Assembly: GCA_026397915.1 (NCBI GenBank)
Contig: JAPLTX010000027.1
Coordinates: 62,001-126,000 of the forward strand
Origin: Verrucomicrobiota bacterium
GTDB taxonomy: Bacteria > Verrucomicrobiota > Verrucomicrobiia > CAIQCK01
Direction: 5' to 3'
DNA length: 64,000 nt
Notes under the pieces: model-generated
Told to the model about the DNA's origin: nothing
The model's database searches: none
What the model saw: the letters and a program-made list of their open reading frames with translations, nothing else
Program-made: the position numbers and the translations under genes
Part shown: in pieces, positions 25,121-32,608 of the stretch
Numbering within the stretch: the stretch's first letter is position 1
Layout of the letters: each line of letters opens with the position of its first letter

Positions 25121-25405
25121 ATGAACGGGGAATCTCATCCTCGAACGTCATCGAAACAACCACCCCTTCGGCAGGAACTCGCCGCGCCGATCTGCATTGC
25201 GCTGGGGATAGTGTTCCGCGAGTTGCGGCTGAAGCGCCGCCTGTCCATGTATGCAGTGGCCAAGTTGGCGGGCGTCTCGCGCGAGATGGTGCGCCGCGTG
25301 GAGTGCCATCTCTCGAAGCCGTCGCTGGACATGGCGGCGAGGATCGGCAGCGCGTTTGGCCTGCGGATGACGCAGTTGCTGGCGCTGGCCGAGCAACACT
25401 GCTGA
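25121..25405 (+). CDS. Small XRE-type helix-turn-helix regulator
   Basis: A 94-residue protein. Residues ~28-85 form a Cro/CI-type HTH: LGIVFRELRLKRRLS, AVAKLAGVSREMVRRVE (turn and recognition helix), then SKPSLDMAARIGSAFGL. The ~25-residue N-terminus is hydrophilic and probably disordered. A good ribosome site (AAGGAG) precedes the ATG. It is encoded alone, just upstream of an inverted repeat and about 330 bp before an in-phase palindrome array, which makes a role as binder of these sites a testable idea. Confidence 0.8.
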   Translation: MNGESHPRTSSKQPPLRQELAAPICIALGIVFRELRLKRRLSMYAVAKLAGVSREMVRRVECHLSKPSLDMAARIGSAFGLRMTQLLALAEQHC

Positions 25406-25412
25406 GCCGCGA

Positions 25413-25436
25413 GGTGGATCGCGACCTCCGGGCGCG
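25413..25436 (+). repeat. 24-bp inverted repeat, left arm
   Basis: It pairs with 25520-25543 with a single mismatch (T versus C in the GTGGAYCGCGACC part). It lies 8 bp after the XRE stop codon. The 83-bp centre shows no gene. Confidence 0.8.
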
Positions 25437-25519
25437 ATCGTGATGGGAAATCCAGAGCGCGGGGCTTGGTCGCGCGTCTCGCTTTTCAAGCGCCACGGGC
25501 GTCTCCAGGCTGCGGCCAC

Positions 25520-25543
25520 CGCGCCCGGAGGTCGCGGTCCACC
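25520..25543 (-). repeat. 24-bp inverted repeat, right arm
   Basis: This is the reverse complement of 25413-25436 except for one base. The two arms enclose a 131-bp element overall. It may be a small non-coding mobile element, a large hairpin at the end of the XRE transcript, or a copy of a dispersed genome repeat. Confidence 0.8.
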
Positions 25544-25717
25544 CGGCGAACCGATTAGCCTAATGCGGTTGGCGGCGGTTGTGCTTCAATCGCCGCCATG
25601 AAGCAGCCGCTGACATGCGTGCGACGAAATCCGGCGAGAGAGACGCCGGATGTTTTGTGCGACGCAGCGCGCGGCGGGGTCTGTCCCGCGCGCAAAAATC
25701 CGGTCGCCACGTCAAAC

Positions 25718-26002
25718 CACCCGCACCCCGCGCGGCATGGGGTGCGCCCCGTGCCGCATGGGGCGATTATTCTGCGCGGCGGGGTGCGCCCCGCGTCCCA
25801 CGGGGCACGCCCCGTGCCGGATGGGCTGCACCCCGAAACGCGCGGGGTGCGCCCCGTGTCGTGCGGGCTTCGCCCCAAGCCGCGCGGGGCGCGCCCCAAC
25901 TGGCATGGGCTTCACCCCGCGGCGGACGGGGTGCACCCCTTTTGGCGCGGGGCGCACCCCAAACCGCACGGGGCGCACCCCACGGCGCTCGGGGTGTGCC
26001 CC
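25718..26002. repeat. 21-bp tandem array of palindromic GGGG..CCCC cores with variable 9-bp spacers
   Basis: Thirteen 12-bp cores of the form GGGNNNNNCCCC start exactly every 21 bp from 25739 to 25991. A degenerate fourteenth unit lies at 25718, and the second unit has lost its right half. The 9-bp spacers differ from unit to unit. All three forward frames and two reverse frames stay open across it. A forward frame from 25598 to 26056 would encode G-V/A/L-R/H-P-x-x-x heptapeptides. The Gly codon is GGG in every unit and the Pro codon CCC in 12 of 13, while amino-acid-changing positions vary, so constraint seems to act on DNA, not protein. No ribosome site precedes the frames. Confidence 0.9.
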
Positions 26003-26077
26003 ATGACGCTACAAATACGTCATTTACGTCGGCGGACGCCTTCCGGCCTGTTTTGAAACCCTGCCACGGCTTTATGC

Positions 26078-26932
26078 ATGAAAACCATCCGATTAGACGC
26101 CGGGTTCAAGCTGGACGACAAGAACAGCCGCTGGGGCAACCCCAGCTATCAGCTTGAGCCGGGCGACCCCGGTTACGTGCCAGACTCACCGCAGAGCAAT
26201 AACCCCCCAAAGAAAGGAAAGAGAGTGAAACGAAACACGTATTATCCAAGCAGAGTCAACGACCAGATTACCTGGTTGGAAAACTTCCGCAACAAACTGT
26301 CCGGCTACGCTACCGCGCTCGGTCTCACCACCGAGCAAGTCACCGCCGCCGTCGGCGACGCCCGCTGGTTGATCTATGTCCTCCAGTCCTGGCTCGGCGC
26401 GGCGCGCGCGTGGTCGCTGGCCTGCACGGACGCGGCCACGATGGCCCAGAGCGGCGACGGCTCCGCGCTCATGGCGCTGCCGGTCTTCACCGCGCCCACG
26501 CCGACCACCGGCGTCGTGGCCGTCAACACCGGCGCGCTCGACCGCATCTTCGCCCTGGCGCAGACCATCAAGGACAGCAGCGGCTACACCGATAGCATCG
26601 GCAGCGACCTTGGCATCGTCGGCTCCGAACAGGCCGCGCCGGACTTCACCACGCTCGCGCCGCAGTTCAAGCTCACGCGCGACGCCAACACCGTCATCGT
26701 CGGTTGGAACTGGGGCGGCTACGCGGCGTTCCTGGACATGATCGAAATCCAGGTGGACCGCAACGACAGCAAGGGCTGGGTGTTCCTAGCCACCGACACC
26801 ACCCCCGGCTACACCGACACCGCGCCGCAGCCGAGCACGCCCGTAAAATGGAAATATCGCGCCATCTTCCGCGTCGGCGACCAGCAGGTCGGCCTCTGGA
26901 GCGACGAGAAGAGCATCACCGTCGGCGGCTGA
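26078..26932 (+). CDS. Conserved-looking protein of unknown function, beta-rich C-terminus
   Basis: A 284-residue protein if read from the ATG at 26078. Residues 1-49 are Pro/Gly/Asp-rich and coherent (RWGNPSYQLEPGDPGYVPD). Residues ~60-170 are helical. Residues ~190-284 look like one fibronectin-III-type beta domain. There is no signal peptide or membrane helix. A GTG at 26225 (residue 50) is preceded by an A/G-rich ribosome-like site and could start a 235-residue form. The first 49 residues could then be a separate small protein read in the same frame. No function was recognised. Confidence 0.6.
   Translation: MKTIRLDAGFKLDDKNSRWGNPSYQLEPGDPGYVPDSPQSNNPPKKGKRVKRNTYYPSRVNDQITWLENFRNKLSGYATALGLTTEQVTAAVGDARWLIYVLQSWLGAARAWSLACTDAATMAQSGDGSALMALPVFTAPTPTTGVVAVNTGALDRIFALAQTIKDSSGYTDSIGSDLGIVGSEQAAPDFTTLAPQFKLTRDANTVIVGWNWGGYAAFLDMIEIQVDRNDSKGWVFLATDTTPGYTDTAPQPSTPVKWKYRAIFRVGDQQVGLWSDEKSITVGG
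26211..26224 (+). promoter_or_regulatory. Possible internal ribosome binding site
   Basis: An A/G-rich stretch (AAAGGAAAGAGA) directly before an in-frame GTG at 26225, inside the gene read from 26078. It is better than anything in front of the ATG at 26078, so the true start of the main product is open. Confidence 0.45.
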
Positions 26933-26946
26933 GCGGACGGGACTGA

Positions 26947-27033
26947 AGCTCTCAGCCATCAGCTATCAGCCGTCAGCCAAAAACTGATCGCTGATAGCTG
27001 AGGCTGAAAGCTGATAGCTGAACACTGAAAGCT
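26947..27033. repeat. Cluster of TCAGC/GCTGA short repeats forming hairpins
   Basis: The gap between two small genes holds several TCAGCNN steps followed by their complements (GCTGATAGCTGA and relatives), so the RNA can fold into a long imperfect hairpin. Similar short-repeat clusters recur between genes in many bacterial genomes. There is no T-run for a classical terminator. Confidence 0.6.
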
Positions 27034-27040
27034 TCCCCCC

Positions 27041-27316
27041 ATGCCCTTCGACCCATCATTCCCACCGGACAACTCCGAGCTTCGTGCGAGCGAATTTCGG
27101 GGCCAATTCAACGGCCTCAATGACAAGGTGGAAGAGAAACCCACCACCCAACAAGTCAACGACGCCATCGGCAGCGCCATCAACGGCACGCCGCGCAACG
27201 TGGACGGCATCGGCACGCTCGACATCGTCATGAGCGACCCGCCCACCCAAGGCGAAGTCCAACTCCTCCTCGAAAACTACAACGCCCTCATCCGCGCGCT
27301 GCGGAGAAATATATGA
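27041..27316 (+). CDS. Small acidic protein of unknown function
   Basis: A 91-residue hydrophilic protein. The first ~25 residues are rich in Pro and acidic residues, the middle is helical, and the C-terminus is an amphipathic helix (VQLLLENYNALIRALRR). It lies 108 bp after the previous unknown gene, on the same strand, and may belong to the same unit. No family was recognised and the ribosome site is weak. Confidence 0.5.
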   Translation: MPFDPSFPPDNSELRASEFRGQFNGLNDKVEEKPTTQQVNDAIGSAINGTPRNVDGIGTLDIVMSDPPTQGEVQLLLENYNALIRALRRNI

Positions 27317-27362
27317 AGCGGGAAACACTCTGAGTATCTCGTCTCTTCGGCGAATCTCAGAC

Positions 27363-28247
27363 TCACGCTGTTTCGAGGCGGAAGAAGGAAATTTCCGGCG
27401 GGCAATTGAACCGCACCGGCGGAGGGATCATGCCAACGCCGCTGTTCACATACATCTGCGTGTCGTCGCGGCAGAACAGACCGTGCGCGTATTTCCGGCC
27501 GTAGCGCGACGGGATGATCAGCGGACCGAAGAACGGAAGGCTCACTTGTCCGCCATGAGTGTGGCCCGCCAGAAACAGATGAGCGCCCGGACGGGTCCAG
27601 TGCTCGAAAACATACGGGCGGTGCGTCAGCGCCAGCGTGAACGGCGCGTCCACGCCCGCAAACGCCCGCCGCATGTTCGGCCAGCCGCTCCAAGGATCGT
27701 CAATGCCGACAATCGGCAGCGGTTCGCCGTTGATGCGAACGGCGGTATGCTCGTCGCGCAGCACCGTGATGCCGACACCGTGGAGGGCGTCGGTCACGGC
27801 ACGCGCATCGAACCAGCGGTCGTGGTTTCCCAGACACGCGAACGCTCCATAGCGCGCCCGCGCCCGGCCCATGCACGCCGCCACCGCGCGCATCAATTCC
27901 GGCGCCCTTCGGCGGTCGCTCATGACCGGCTCCTCCAGCCACCAGAAATCCCAGCCGTAGGTCAGATAGTCGCCGGTGAACACAAACAGGTCCGGCTGCA
28001 ACGCATTGGCGAGGTCCACGCAGTGGTTCAGATACGCCGCGCTGACGATGTGACTGTGGTGGAGGTCACTCAGTTGCGCAATGGTCAGCCCGTCGAACGC
28101 GCGCGGCAGCCCGCGCACCGCCAGACGCAGCCGGTTGACGACGACCCGCCGGGGTTCCACCAGTGTCGCATACCCCGCGCAGCCCAATCCCAAAGCGGTG
28201 CCAGACCACAGGAGTGATTTCAGAAATCGACGGCGGTTCAGTGACAT
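27363..28247 (-). CDS. Tat-exported metallophosphoesterase, YkuE-like
   Basis: A 294-residue calcineurin-type phosphoesterase. The N-terminus has a twin-arginine signal (NRRRFLKSLLW) followed by a hydrophobic stretch. Metal-binding motifs in order are QLSDLHHS (DxH), FTGDYL (GD), CLGNHDRW (GNHD) and LAGHTHGGQ (GHTH). The family hydrolyses phosphodiesters outside the cytoplasm; the YkuE branch has been linked to the cell wall. Tat export of a folded metalloenzyme fits. It is the only gene of its transcription unit or follows the PL10 gene at a 50-bp distance. Confidence 0.9.
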   Translation of the reverse strand: MSLNRRRFLKSLLWSGTALGLGCAGYATLVEPRRVVVNRLRLAVRGLPRAFDGLTIAQLSDLHHSHIVSAAYLNHCVDLANALQPDLFVFTGDYLTYGWDFWWLEEPVMSDRRRAPELMRAVAACMGRARARYGAFACLGNHDRWFDARAVTDALHGVGITVLRDEHTAVRINGEPLPIVGIDDPWSGWPNMRRAFAGVDAPFTLALTHRPYVFEHWTRPGAHLFLAGHTHGGQVSLPFFGPLIIPSRYGRKYAHGLFCRDDTQMYVNSGVGMIPPPVRFNCPPEISFFRLETA

Positions 28248-28297
28248 GCAAGTTGGACCCTATCGCAAACCGAACCGTTGAACAATCAGCGGCTTTC

Positions 28298-29791
28298 TCA
28301 CCGCCCGACGGCTTCAAGGAACTTGCACAGCTTCTGAACGTTTTTGATGAACACCACCGTCTCGACGCGGTCGTCGAACTCCCAGTCGCGCTGTTTGGCG
28401 TGGCCTTGGGTGACCCAGCGCCCCTGGCTGTCGAGCGCGGCGATGATTTCCTTCACGGCTGGCGTGAGCGACCGGGCCGATGATGACTTCTTCGTTTTAG
28501 TCTCGCGCGTCTTCAAGAACGTCTCGCGGCCGTCGCGTTTCAGTCTCTCGTAGAACGCAATGGCCTTCTCCACGCCATAGTCGCCGCTCCACGAGTAATG
28601 CTTCTGGCGCTCCTCGCTGATGTCTTCGAGGCGATAGTAAATCTTCCCGTCGCGGTCGCCGAAGATTTGCTTGTTCGTCTTCAGTTCGTAGTAGCGCGCC
28701 CATTTGCCCGGCGCGATGGCGGAACGCTTGAACCACGCGACGGCGGCGGGCAGCGGCTGGAGATATTTCTCGTCGCTGGTTTCGATGAAGAGGTCCATCA
28801 GGATGTGCATCGCGCCGACGCTTTCGTTGCCGGTGATCGCCGGCGGCTCGAACGCGCGCGCCCACGCCGGCTCCATCTGGAAGTTGTATTGCTGCGCCCA
28901 CGCCGGTTGCGGCTCTGGCATCTGGGCGAGGATGAGGAAGTCGCCGCCCTTTTTCGCCGCGGCGAGATACTCCGGCTTGCCAGTGCGATGCCACGCGTCG
29001 AGCATTGTCTCGATGCAATCGCGCTGCGTGTTGTCGTTAAGCGTGTAATGAGCGTAGTAGCTCTGCTTGGGATGCTCGCGCGGATAGCTCTCCGGGTAGC
29101 GGGCTTTGGTCACGGGACACTCGTCGGCCTTGTGGGGCTGGCCGTTCCACCCCTGCGGCCACGCGCCGTTGGGGTATTGTGCTTCGAGCATCTTCTTCAA
29201 GCCGTAGTCAAGCGCCTCGCGGATGCGCGCGTCGCGCTCGCTGGTGTTTTCGCTGGAACCCTTGCTGGCATCGGCAACGGCGAGCAGGAAACGAATCGCG
29301 CTCTGGGTGTTGTTGTCGTCGAAGGTGGTGATGTTCCTCTGCTTCGCGAGCTGCTTCGGCAAGAGCTTCCCCTTGTCGCTACGCAGATACGTGCGCTGGT
29401 TGTTCGGGTCGAAGTCTATCGAGTAGCCCCATCCGCCCGACTCAAGCTGGCCGCGGGCGAGCGCGTCGGCGGCGGCCTTGGCGGCGTCGAGGTAGCGCGC
29501 GTCCTTCGTGGCTTCGTAAGCGCGCAGGAACGCCATGCCCACCGACGGTGTGCCGGGCGGCTGGATCCAGATTTGCGTGGCGGTGGCTTTCACCTCACCG
29601 GCGCGGTTCTTGAGGTCGAGCGAGTATTTCCAGAGATAGCCGCCCTCCGTGGAAATCGAGCGCATGTAGGCGGTGGCCTTCTCCAACGCGGCGCGCACCT
29701 GCCCGCGCAGATCGCCGTCATCGCCCCAACTGCGATTCGTCGCAAACCCAAGCAGCGCCAGCATCAGCAGTCCGCATCGGAAGGTTCTCAT
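28298..29791 (-). CDS. Secreted pectate lyase, PL10-like
   Basis: A 497-residue protein with a signal peptide (LLMLALLGFATNRSWG). It shows the alpha/alpha-toroid pattern of family 10 pectate lyases: QLESGGWGYSIDF, TTFDDNNTQSAIRFLL, LEAQYPNGAWPQGW, and PAWARAFEPPAI. The family cleaves polygalacturonate by beta-elimination. Length fits a single catalytic domain with a C-terminal helical tail. Together with the GH78-like rhamnosidase and rhamnulokinase it suggests pectin or rhamnogalacturonan use. Many PL10-like proteins of this phylum have not been tested biochemically. Confidence 0.82.
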   Translation of the reverse strand: MRTFRCGLLMLALLGFATNRSWGDDGDLRGQVRAALEKATAYMRSISTEGGYLWKYSLDLKNRAGEVKATATQIWIQPPGTPSVGMAFLRAYEATKDARYLDAAKAAADALARGQLESGGWGYSIDFDPNNQRTYLRSDKGKLLPKQLAKQRNITTFDDNNTQSAIRFLLAVADASKGSSENTSERDARIREALDYGLKKMLEAQYPNGAWPQGWNGQPHKADECPVTKARYPESYPREHPKQSYYAHYTLNDNTQRDCIETMLDAWHRTGKPEYLAAAKKGGDFLILAQMPEPQPAWAQQYNFQMEPAWARAFEPPAITGNESVGAMHILMDLFIETSDEKYLQPLPAAVAWFKRSAIAPGKWARYYELKTNKQIFGDRDGKIYYRLEDISEERQKHYSWSGDYGVEKAIAFYERLKRDGRETFLKTRETKTKKSSSARSLTPAVKEIIAALDSQGRWVTQGHAKQRDWEFDDRVETVVFIKNVQKLCKFLEAVGR

Positions 29792-29967
29792 GTCCGCAAA
29801 GAATAGCAGACCGCAAACGCCACCCGCCAGCCGCCAGAAGATACTTTTTACTCTGGCTCGGACTTCGCAAGCGCGGCAATATATGTAAGTGGAGCAACCA
29901 CCGGCAGCGCCAAATCCAGATCGAAGAGGCCAGTAGAAACGATACAGAGAAATGAGGAGAACTCGTC

Positions 29968-30411
29968 ATGGCAACGACATTACGAACATTCACCACCGCC
30001 AACCCAACAATCTCGAAGGACATCGCGGTCGCGGGCGATGCTTGGTTTGCCAACTGCGACAAGGCGCAGACGTTCCGCCTGTTTGAAGTGCCGGATCCCG
30101 GCGTCGAAGAATGCATTGTGCTTTATCGCGCCAAGCTGAAGACCGAAGGCTTGACGGGCCGGGCTTATCTTGAGATGTGGTGCCGGTTGCCGAGCCGCGG
30201 GGAGTTCTTCTCCAGAGGACTCGATCAAGTCGCCACCGGCTCCAACGACTGGGCTTCCAGCGGAATCCCTTTCATCCTGCAGCAAGGCGAGAAGCCCGAC
30301 CTGATCCGCCTGAACCTCGTCGTCGAAAGCACGGGCTGGCTTTGGAAGAAAGCGGTGGCGGGCAGAATTTGGATCAAAGGTGTGGAGTTGCTCAAAGCGC
30401 CGCTCCAATGA
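29968..30411 (+). CDS. Beta-sandwich protein of unknown function
   Basis: A 147-residue protein without signal peptide. Alternating hydrophobic strands (KAQTFRLFEV, ECIVLYRAKL, RAYLEMWCRL, LIRLNLVVES, GRIWIKGVELL) suggest a jelly-roll, like carbohydrate- or ligand-binding modules. A clear GAGGAG-type ribosome site precedes the ATG. It stands alone between two reverse genes. No family was recognised. Confidence 0.65.
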   Translation: MATTLRTFTTANPTISKDIAVAGDAWFANCDKAQTFRLFEVPDPGVEECIVLYRAKLKTEGLTGRAYLEMWCRLPSRGEFFSRGLDQVATGSNDWASSGIPFILQQGEKPDLIRLNLVVESTGWLWKKAVAGRIWIKGVELLKAPLQ

Positions 30412-30441
30412 CGGGTTTGCGCACAACTGATGGAGGAGGGC

Positions 30442-31179
30442 TTATTTCTTCGGTTCAGTAACGGCAAAGATGGCCCCAAAATGGTTTCCGGGAGGAATGG
30501 CGGTTCTTGGATCAACAACCATCTGAGAGAGATCGCCATCGAGGAAAAGAGCGTCGGCGCAGCCTTGAGACCGGAAGAAATCAGCGAACTCGTATAGGTT
30601 TGGAAATCGCTGTTGGCCGAACTCGGTGATGGCAAAAAGCACGGTGCCGTCCTTCTTGATGCCAACCCCGTTGCGATGCAGGTGATAAAGAGAAGTTGGT
30701 CGGAAGGCTGGATGGGTGCGACCATTTCGGAGAAGCAGAGGACCGGACTGTATAGCAATGCGCGGAGTGGACTTCTGCGCAGCATACTCCAACGTTGAGA
30801 CAACACGAGCCGCGCCAGACTCAACGTAAAAAACACCGTTGGGTTTCAAGTAGAAGTTGCCGCTGCCATCTGCCGTGTTGAGAGGACGCAAACTCTTGCC
30901 TTCAATGATGACAAGGCCGGCGGGCATGCCGCCCTCCTGGAAAATACCGGCGTTCATCATGAATCGAACGTTCTTGGCCCGCTTGTCCAACGCTGATTGG
31001 AGGGAACTAAACTGGCGAAATGGTTTGCCCTCCGTATTAAGCCAAAAGAGTTCAATCTGGTTTGGCGATGCTGTGAACGTCTGGAATATCGTTCCGTTCC
31101 GCACGACGGTCGCGACTTGAGCGGTTGCAGATATTGCGACACAACCGGCGAGGATAAACAACCAACACGCTTTGCTCAT
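30442..31179 (-). CDS. Secreted phosphodiester glycosidase family protein (DUF2233/NAGPA-like)
   Basis: A 245-residue protein with a signal peptide (CWLFILAGCVAISATAQ). It carries family features: FMMNAGIFQEGGMPAGL near residues 73-89, KPNGVFYV, IQSGPLLL, and a C-terminal ADALFLDGDLSQM in the place of the LDGG-S motif. The family includes the enzyme that uncovers mannose 6-phosphate, and bacterial members act on phosphodiester-linked sugars. The second Gly of LDGG is Asp here. Base composition is less GC-rich than its neighbours. Confidence 0.82.
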   Translation of the reverse strand: MSKACWLFILAGCVAISATAQVATVVRNGTIFQTFTASPNQIELFWLNTEGKPFRQFSSLQSALDKRAKNVRFMMNAGIFQEGGMPAGLVIIEGKSLRPLNTADGSGNFYLKPNGVFYVESGAARVVSTLEYAAQKSTPRIAIQSGPLLLRNGRTHPAFRPTSLYHLHRNGVGIKKDGTVLFAITEFGQQRFPNLYEFADFFRSQGCADALFLDGDLSQMVVDPRTAIPPGNHFGAIFAVTEPKK

Positions 31180-31226
31180 TCAGCCTTTCATCTTCGGAAT
31201 CAAAATCCTTGTTGGAGTCCAACCGA

Positions 31227-32504
31227 TTACCGTCCAACAACAAGCTCGACGCACACCAACTCGTTTTCGTTGCGCGCGAACACACAGCGGCCGGCAAACG
31301 CCGGATGCGCCCACGTCTTGCCGATGATCTTCGTCCGCGATTGCTCGTGGTAGCCGGCCGGGTTCAGCCGCGCGAGGATGAGTTCGCCGTTGGCATTGAG
31401 GATGATGGCGCGGTCGGCGTCGTTCAGCCAGACGAGGCTCGCCTGCGGGTCGCGGCTCTTCGGCGTCATCAGGTTCGCGTCGTCCCAGAGCTTCCGCCCC
31501 GTCTTCAACTCGAAGCACGTCAGGCCGCAGGTCTTGTCGAGCAGATAGACATGGCCAGCCTGATAGAGAGGTTGCGACATCTCTCCCCGCAAGAACTGGT
31601 TTTCCTCCCAGAGCAGCTTTGCGTCGGACGGTCTCGGCCCGAGTTGAACGGCCTTCGAGCCTTCCCAGTAGCCGGCGACGAAGACGATGCCTTCCTGGAA
31701 GATCGGCGAGGCAATCGAGACGCCGTAGGTGACCTTGTAGGGCACGGCCCAGAGCGGCCTGCCGTCGCGCGGGTCGAGGCCGCGGATGTTCTCCGGCGTC
31801 CAACAGACGAGTTGCGGCCGGCCGGCGTGCTGGATGAGGATCGGCGTGCAGTAGCCGGCGCGGTCCGGCACGCTACGCCAGACTTCCTTGCCGGTCTTGC
31901 TGTCGAGCGCAACGAAGCTGCCGTCGGGTTGTGCGCCGATGTGGACGATCACCAGGTTGCCAAAGACGAACGGCGACGCTGCGAAACCCCACATTGGGAT
32001 GCGCGCGCCGCACTCCGCCACCGCGTCTTTCGTCCACAGCAACTTGCCGCTCGCCGCGTCGAGGCAGCACACGCGGCCGAGCGCGCCGAGCGAGAACACG
32101 CGGCCGTCGTGAATCGTCGGCGCGGCGCGAGGGCCGTTGCCGTGCTGGAGCTTCCCGTAGGCCGCCGGATACGTGTGCGTCCACAACAGCTTGCCGGTCG
32201 TCGCGTCGAAACAGAGCACGCGCTCGGTTTCCTCCGGTTCTTTCTGCCGGTCCATCGTGCAGGCGCGTCCGTCGGCCACGACCACGCCTGCGTCGCCACC
32301 ACCAACCGGTTGACGCCACACCTGCCGCAGCCCCGCGTCGGGCCATTTCTCCGGCAGCTTCGGCGCGTTCCAGGTCCCGTCGTCGCGCGGCCCACGCCAC
32401 CGCGGCCAGTCCTCGGCACGCGCCGGCGTCGTCGCGACGCCATAGGCCAGCGACACCAGCGCCAGAGCGAGCGCAAGGCAACGGTTGGAAATCGGCGTCG
32501 TCAT
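31227..32504 (-). CDS. Secreted PQQ-type beta-propeller protein (BamB-like)
   Basis: A 425-residue protein with a signal peptide (LALALALVSLAYGVATTPARA). Repeated units of about 40-50 residues with AxDAxTGKLLW, LDAASGKLLW and LDSKTGKEVW mark PQQ-like propeller blades. DWPRWRGPRDDG at the mature N-terminus is typical of the many secreted propeller proteins of Planctomycetes and Verrucomicrobia. No dehydrogenase residues were identified, so a binding or scaffold role is more likely than a quinoprotein enzyme. Confidence 0.87.
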   Translation of the reverse strand: MTTPISNRCLALALALVSLAYGVATTPARAEDWPRWRGPRDDGTWNAPKLPEKWPDAGLRQVWRQPVGGGDAGVVVADGRACTMDRQKEPEETERVLCFDATTGKLLWTHTYPAAYGKLQHGNGPRAAPTIHDGRVFSLGALGRVCCLDAASGKLLWTKDAVAECGARIPMWGFAASPFVFGNLVIVHIGAQPDGSFVALDSKTGKEVWRSVPDRAGYCTPILIQHAGRPQLVCWTPENIRGLDPRDGRPLWAVPYKVTYGVSIASPIFQEGIVFVAGYWEGSKAVQLGPRPSDAKLLWEENQFLRGEMSQPLYQAGHVYLLDKTCGLTCFELKTGRKLWDDANLMTPKSRDPQASLVWLNDADRAIILNANGELILARLNPAGYHEQSRTKIIGKTWAHPAFAGRCVFARNENELVCVELVVGR

Positions 32505-32608
32505 ATTGGAACCAGCGCGACGCAGTTATAGCACATCGCGGTGTTTGCCGCCGCTCTGGATTGACGAAGCGAGACACGATGGCCGCGTGGTGCTATCCTT
32601 GGCGCGAC

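Noticed and set aside
24919-25443. 174-residue forward frame overlapping the XRE gene
   Set aside because: It is out of frame with the HTH protein, which has a proper ribosome site and domain; no domain in the alternative.
25718-26002. CRISPR-like array in the 21-bp repeat region
   Set aside because: Cores are 12 bp and spacers 9 bp, far too short for CRISPR, and no cas gene is present.
25598-26056. Heptapeptide-repeat protein of 152 residues
   Set aside because: No ribosome site, all forward frames are open because of base composition, and codon variation in the repeats points to DNA-level rather than protein-level constraint. Not listed as a gene, but not excluded.
26078-27316. Phage tail or prophage remnant
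   Set aside because: The two small unknown proteins lack any phage motif I can recognise, and no integrase, capsid or terminase is near.
31931-32608. N-terminal extension of the membrane protein at 32609
   Set aside because: It lies antisense to the propeller gene and consists of Arg/Ser/Ala shadow sequence; the ATG at 32609 begins the coherent protein.
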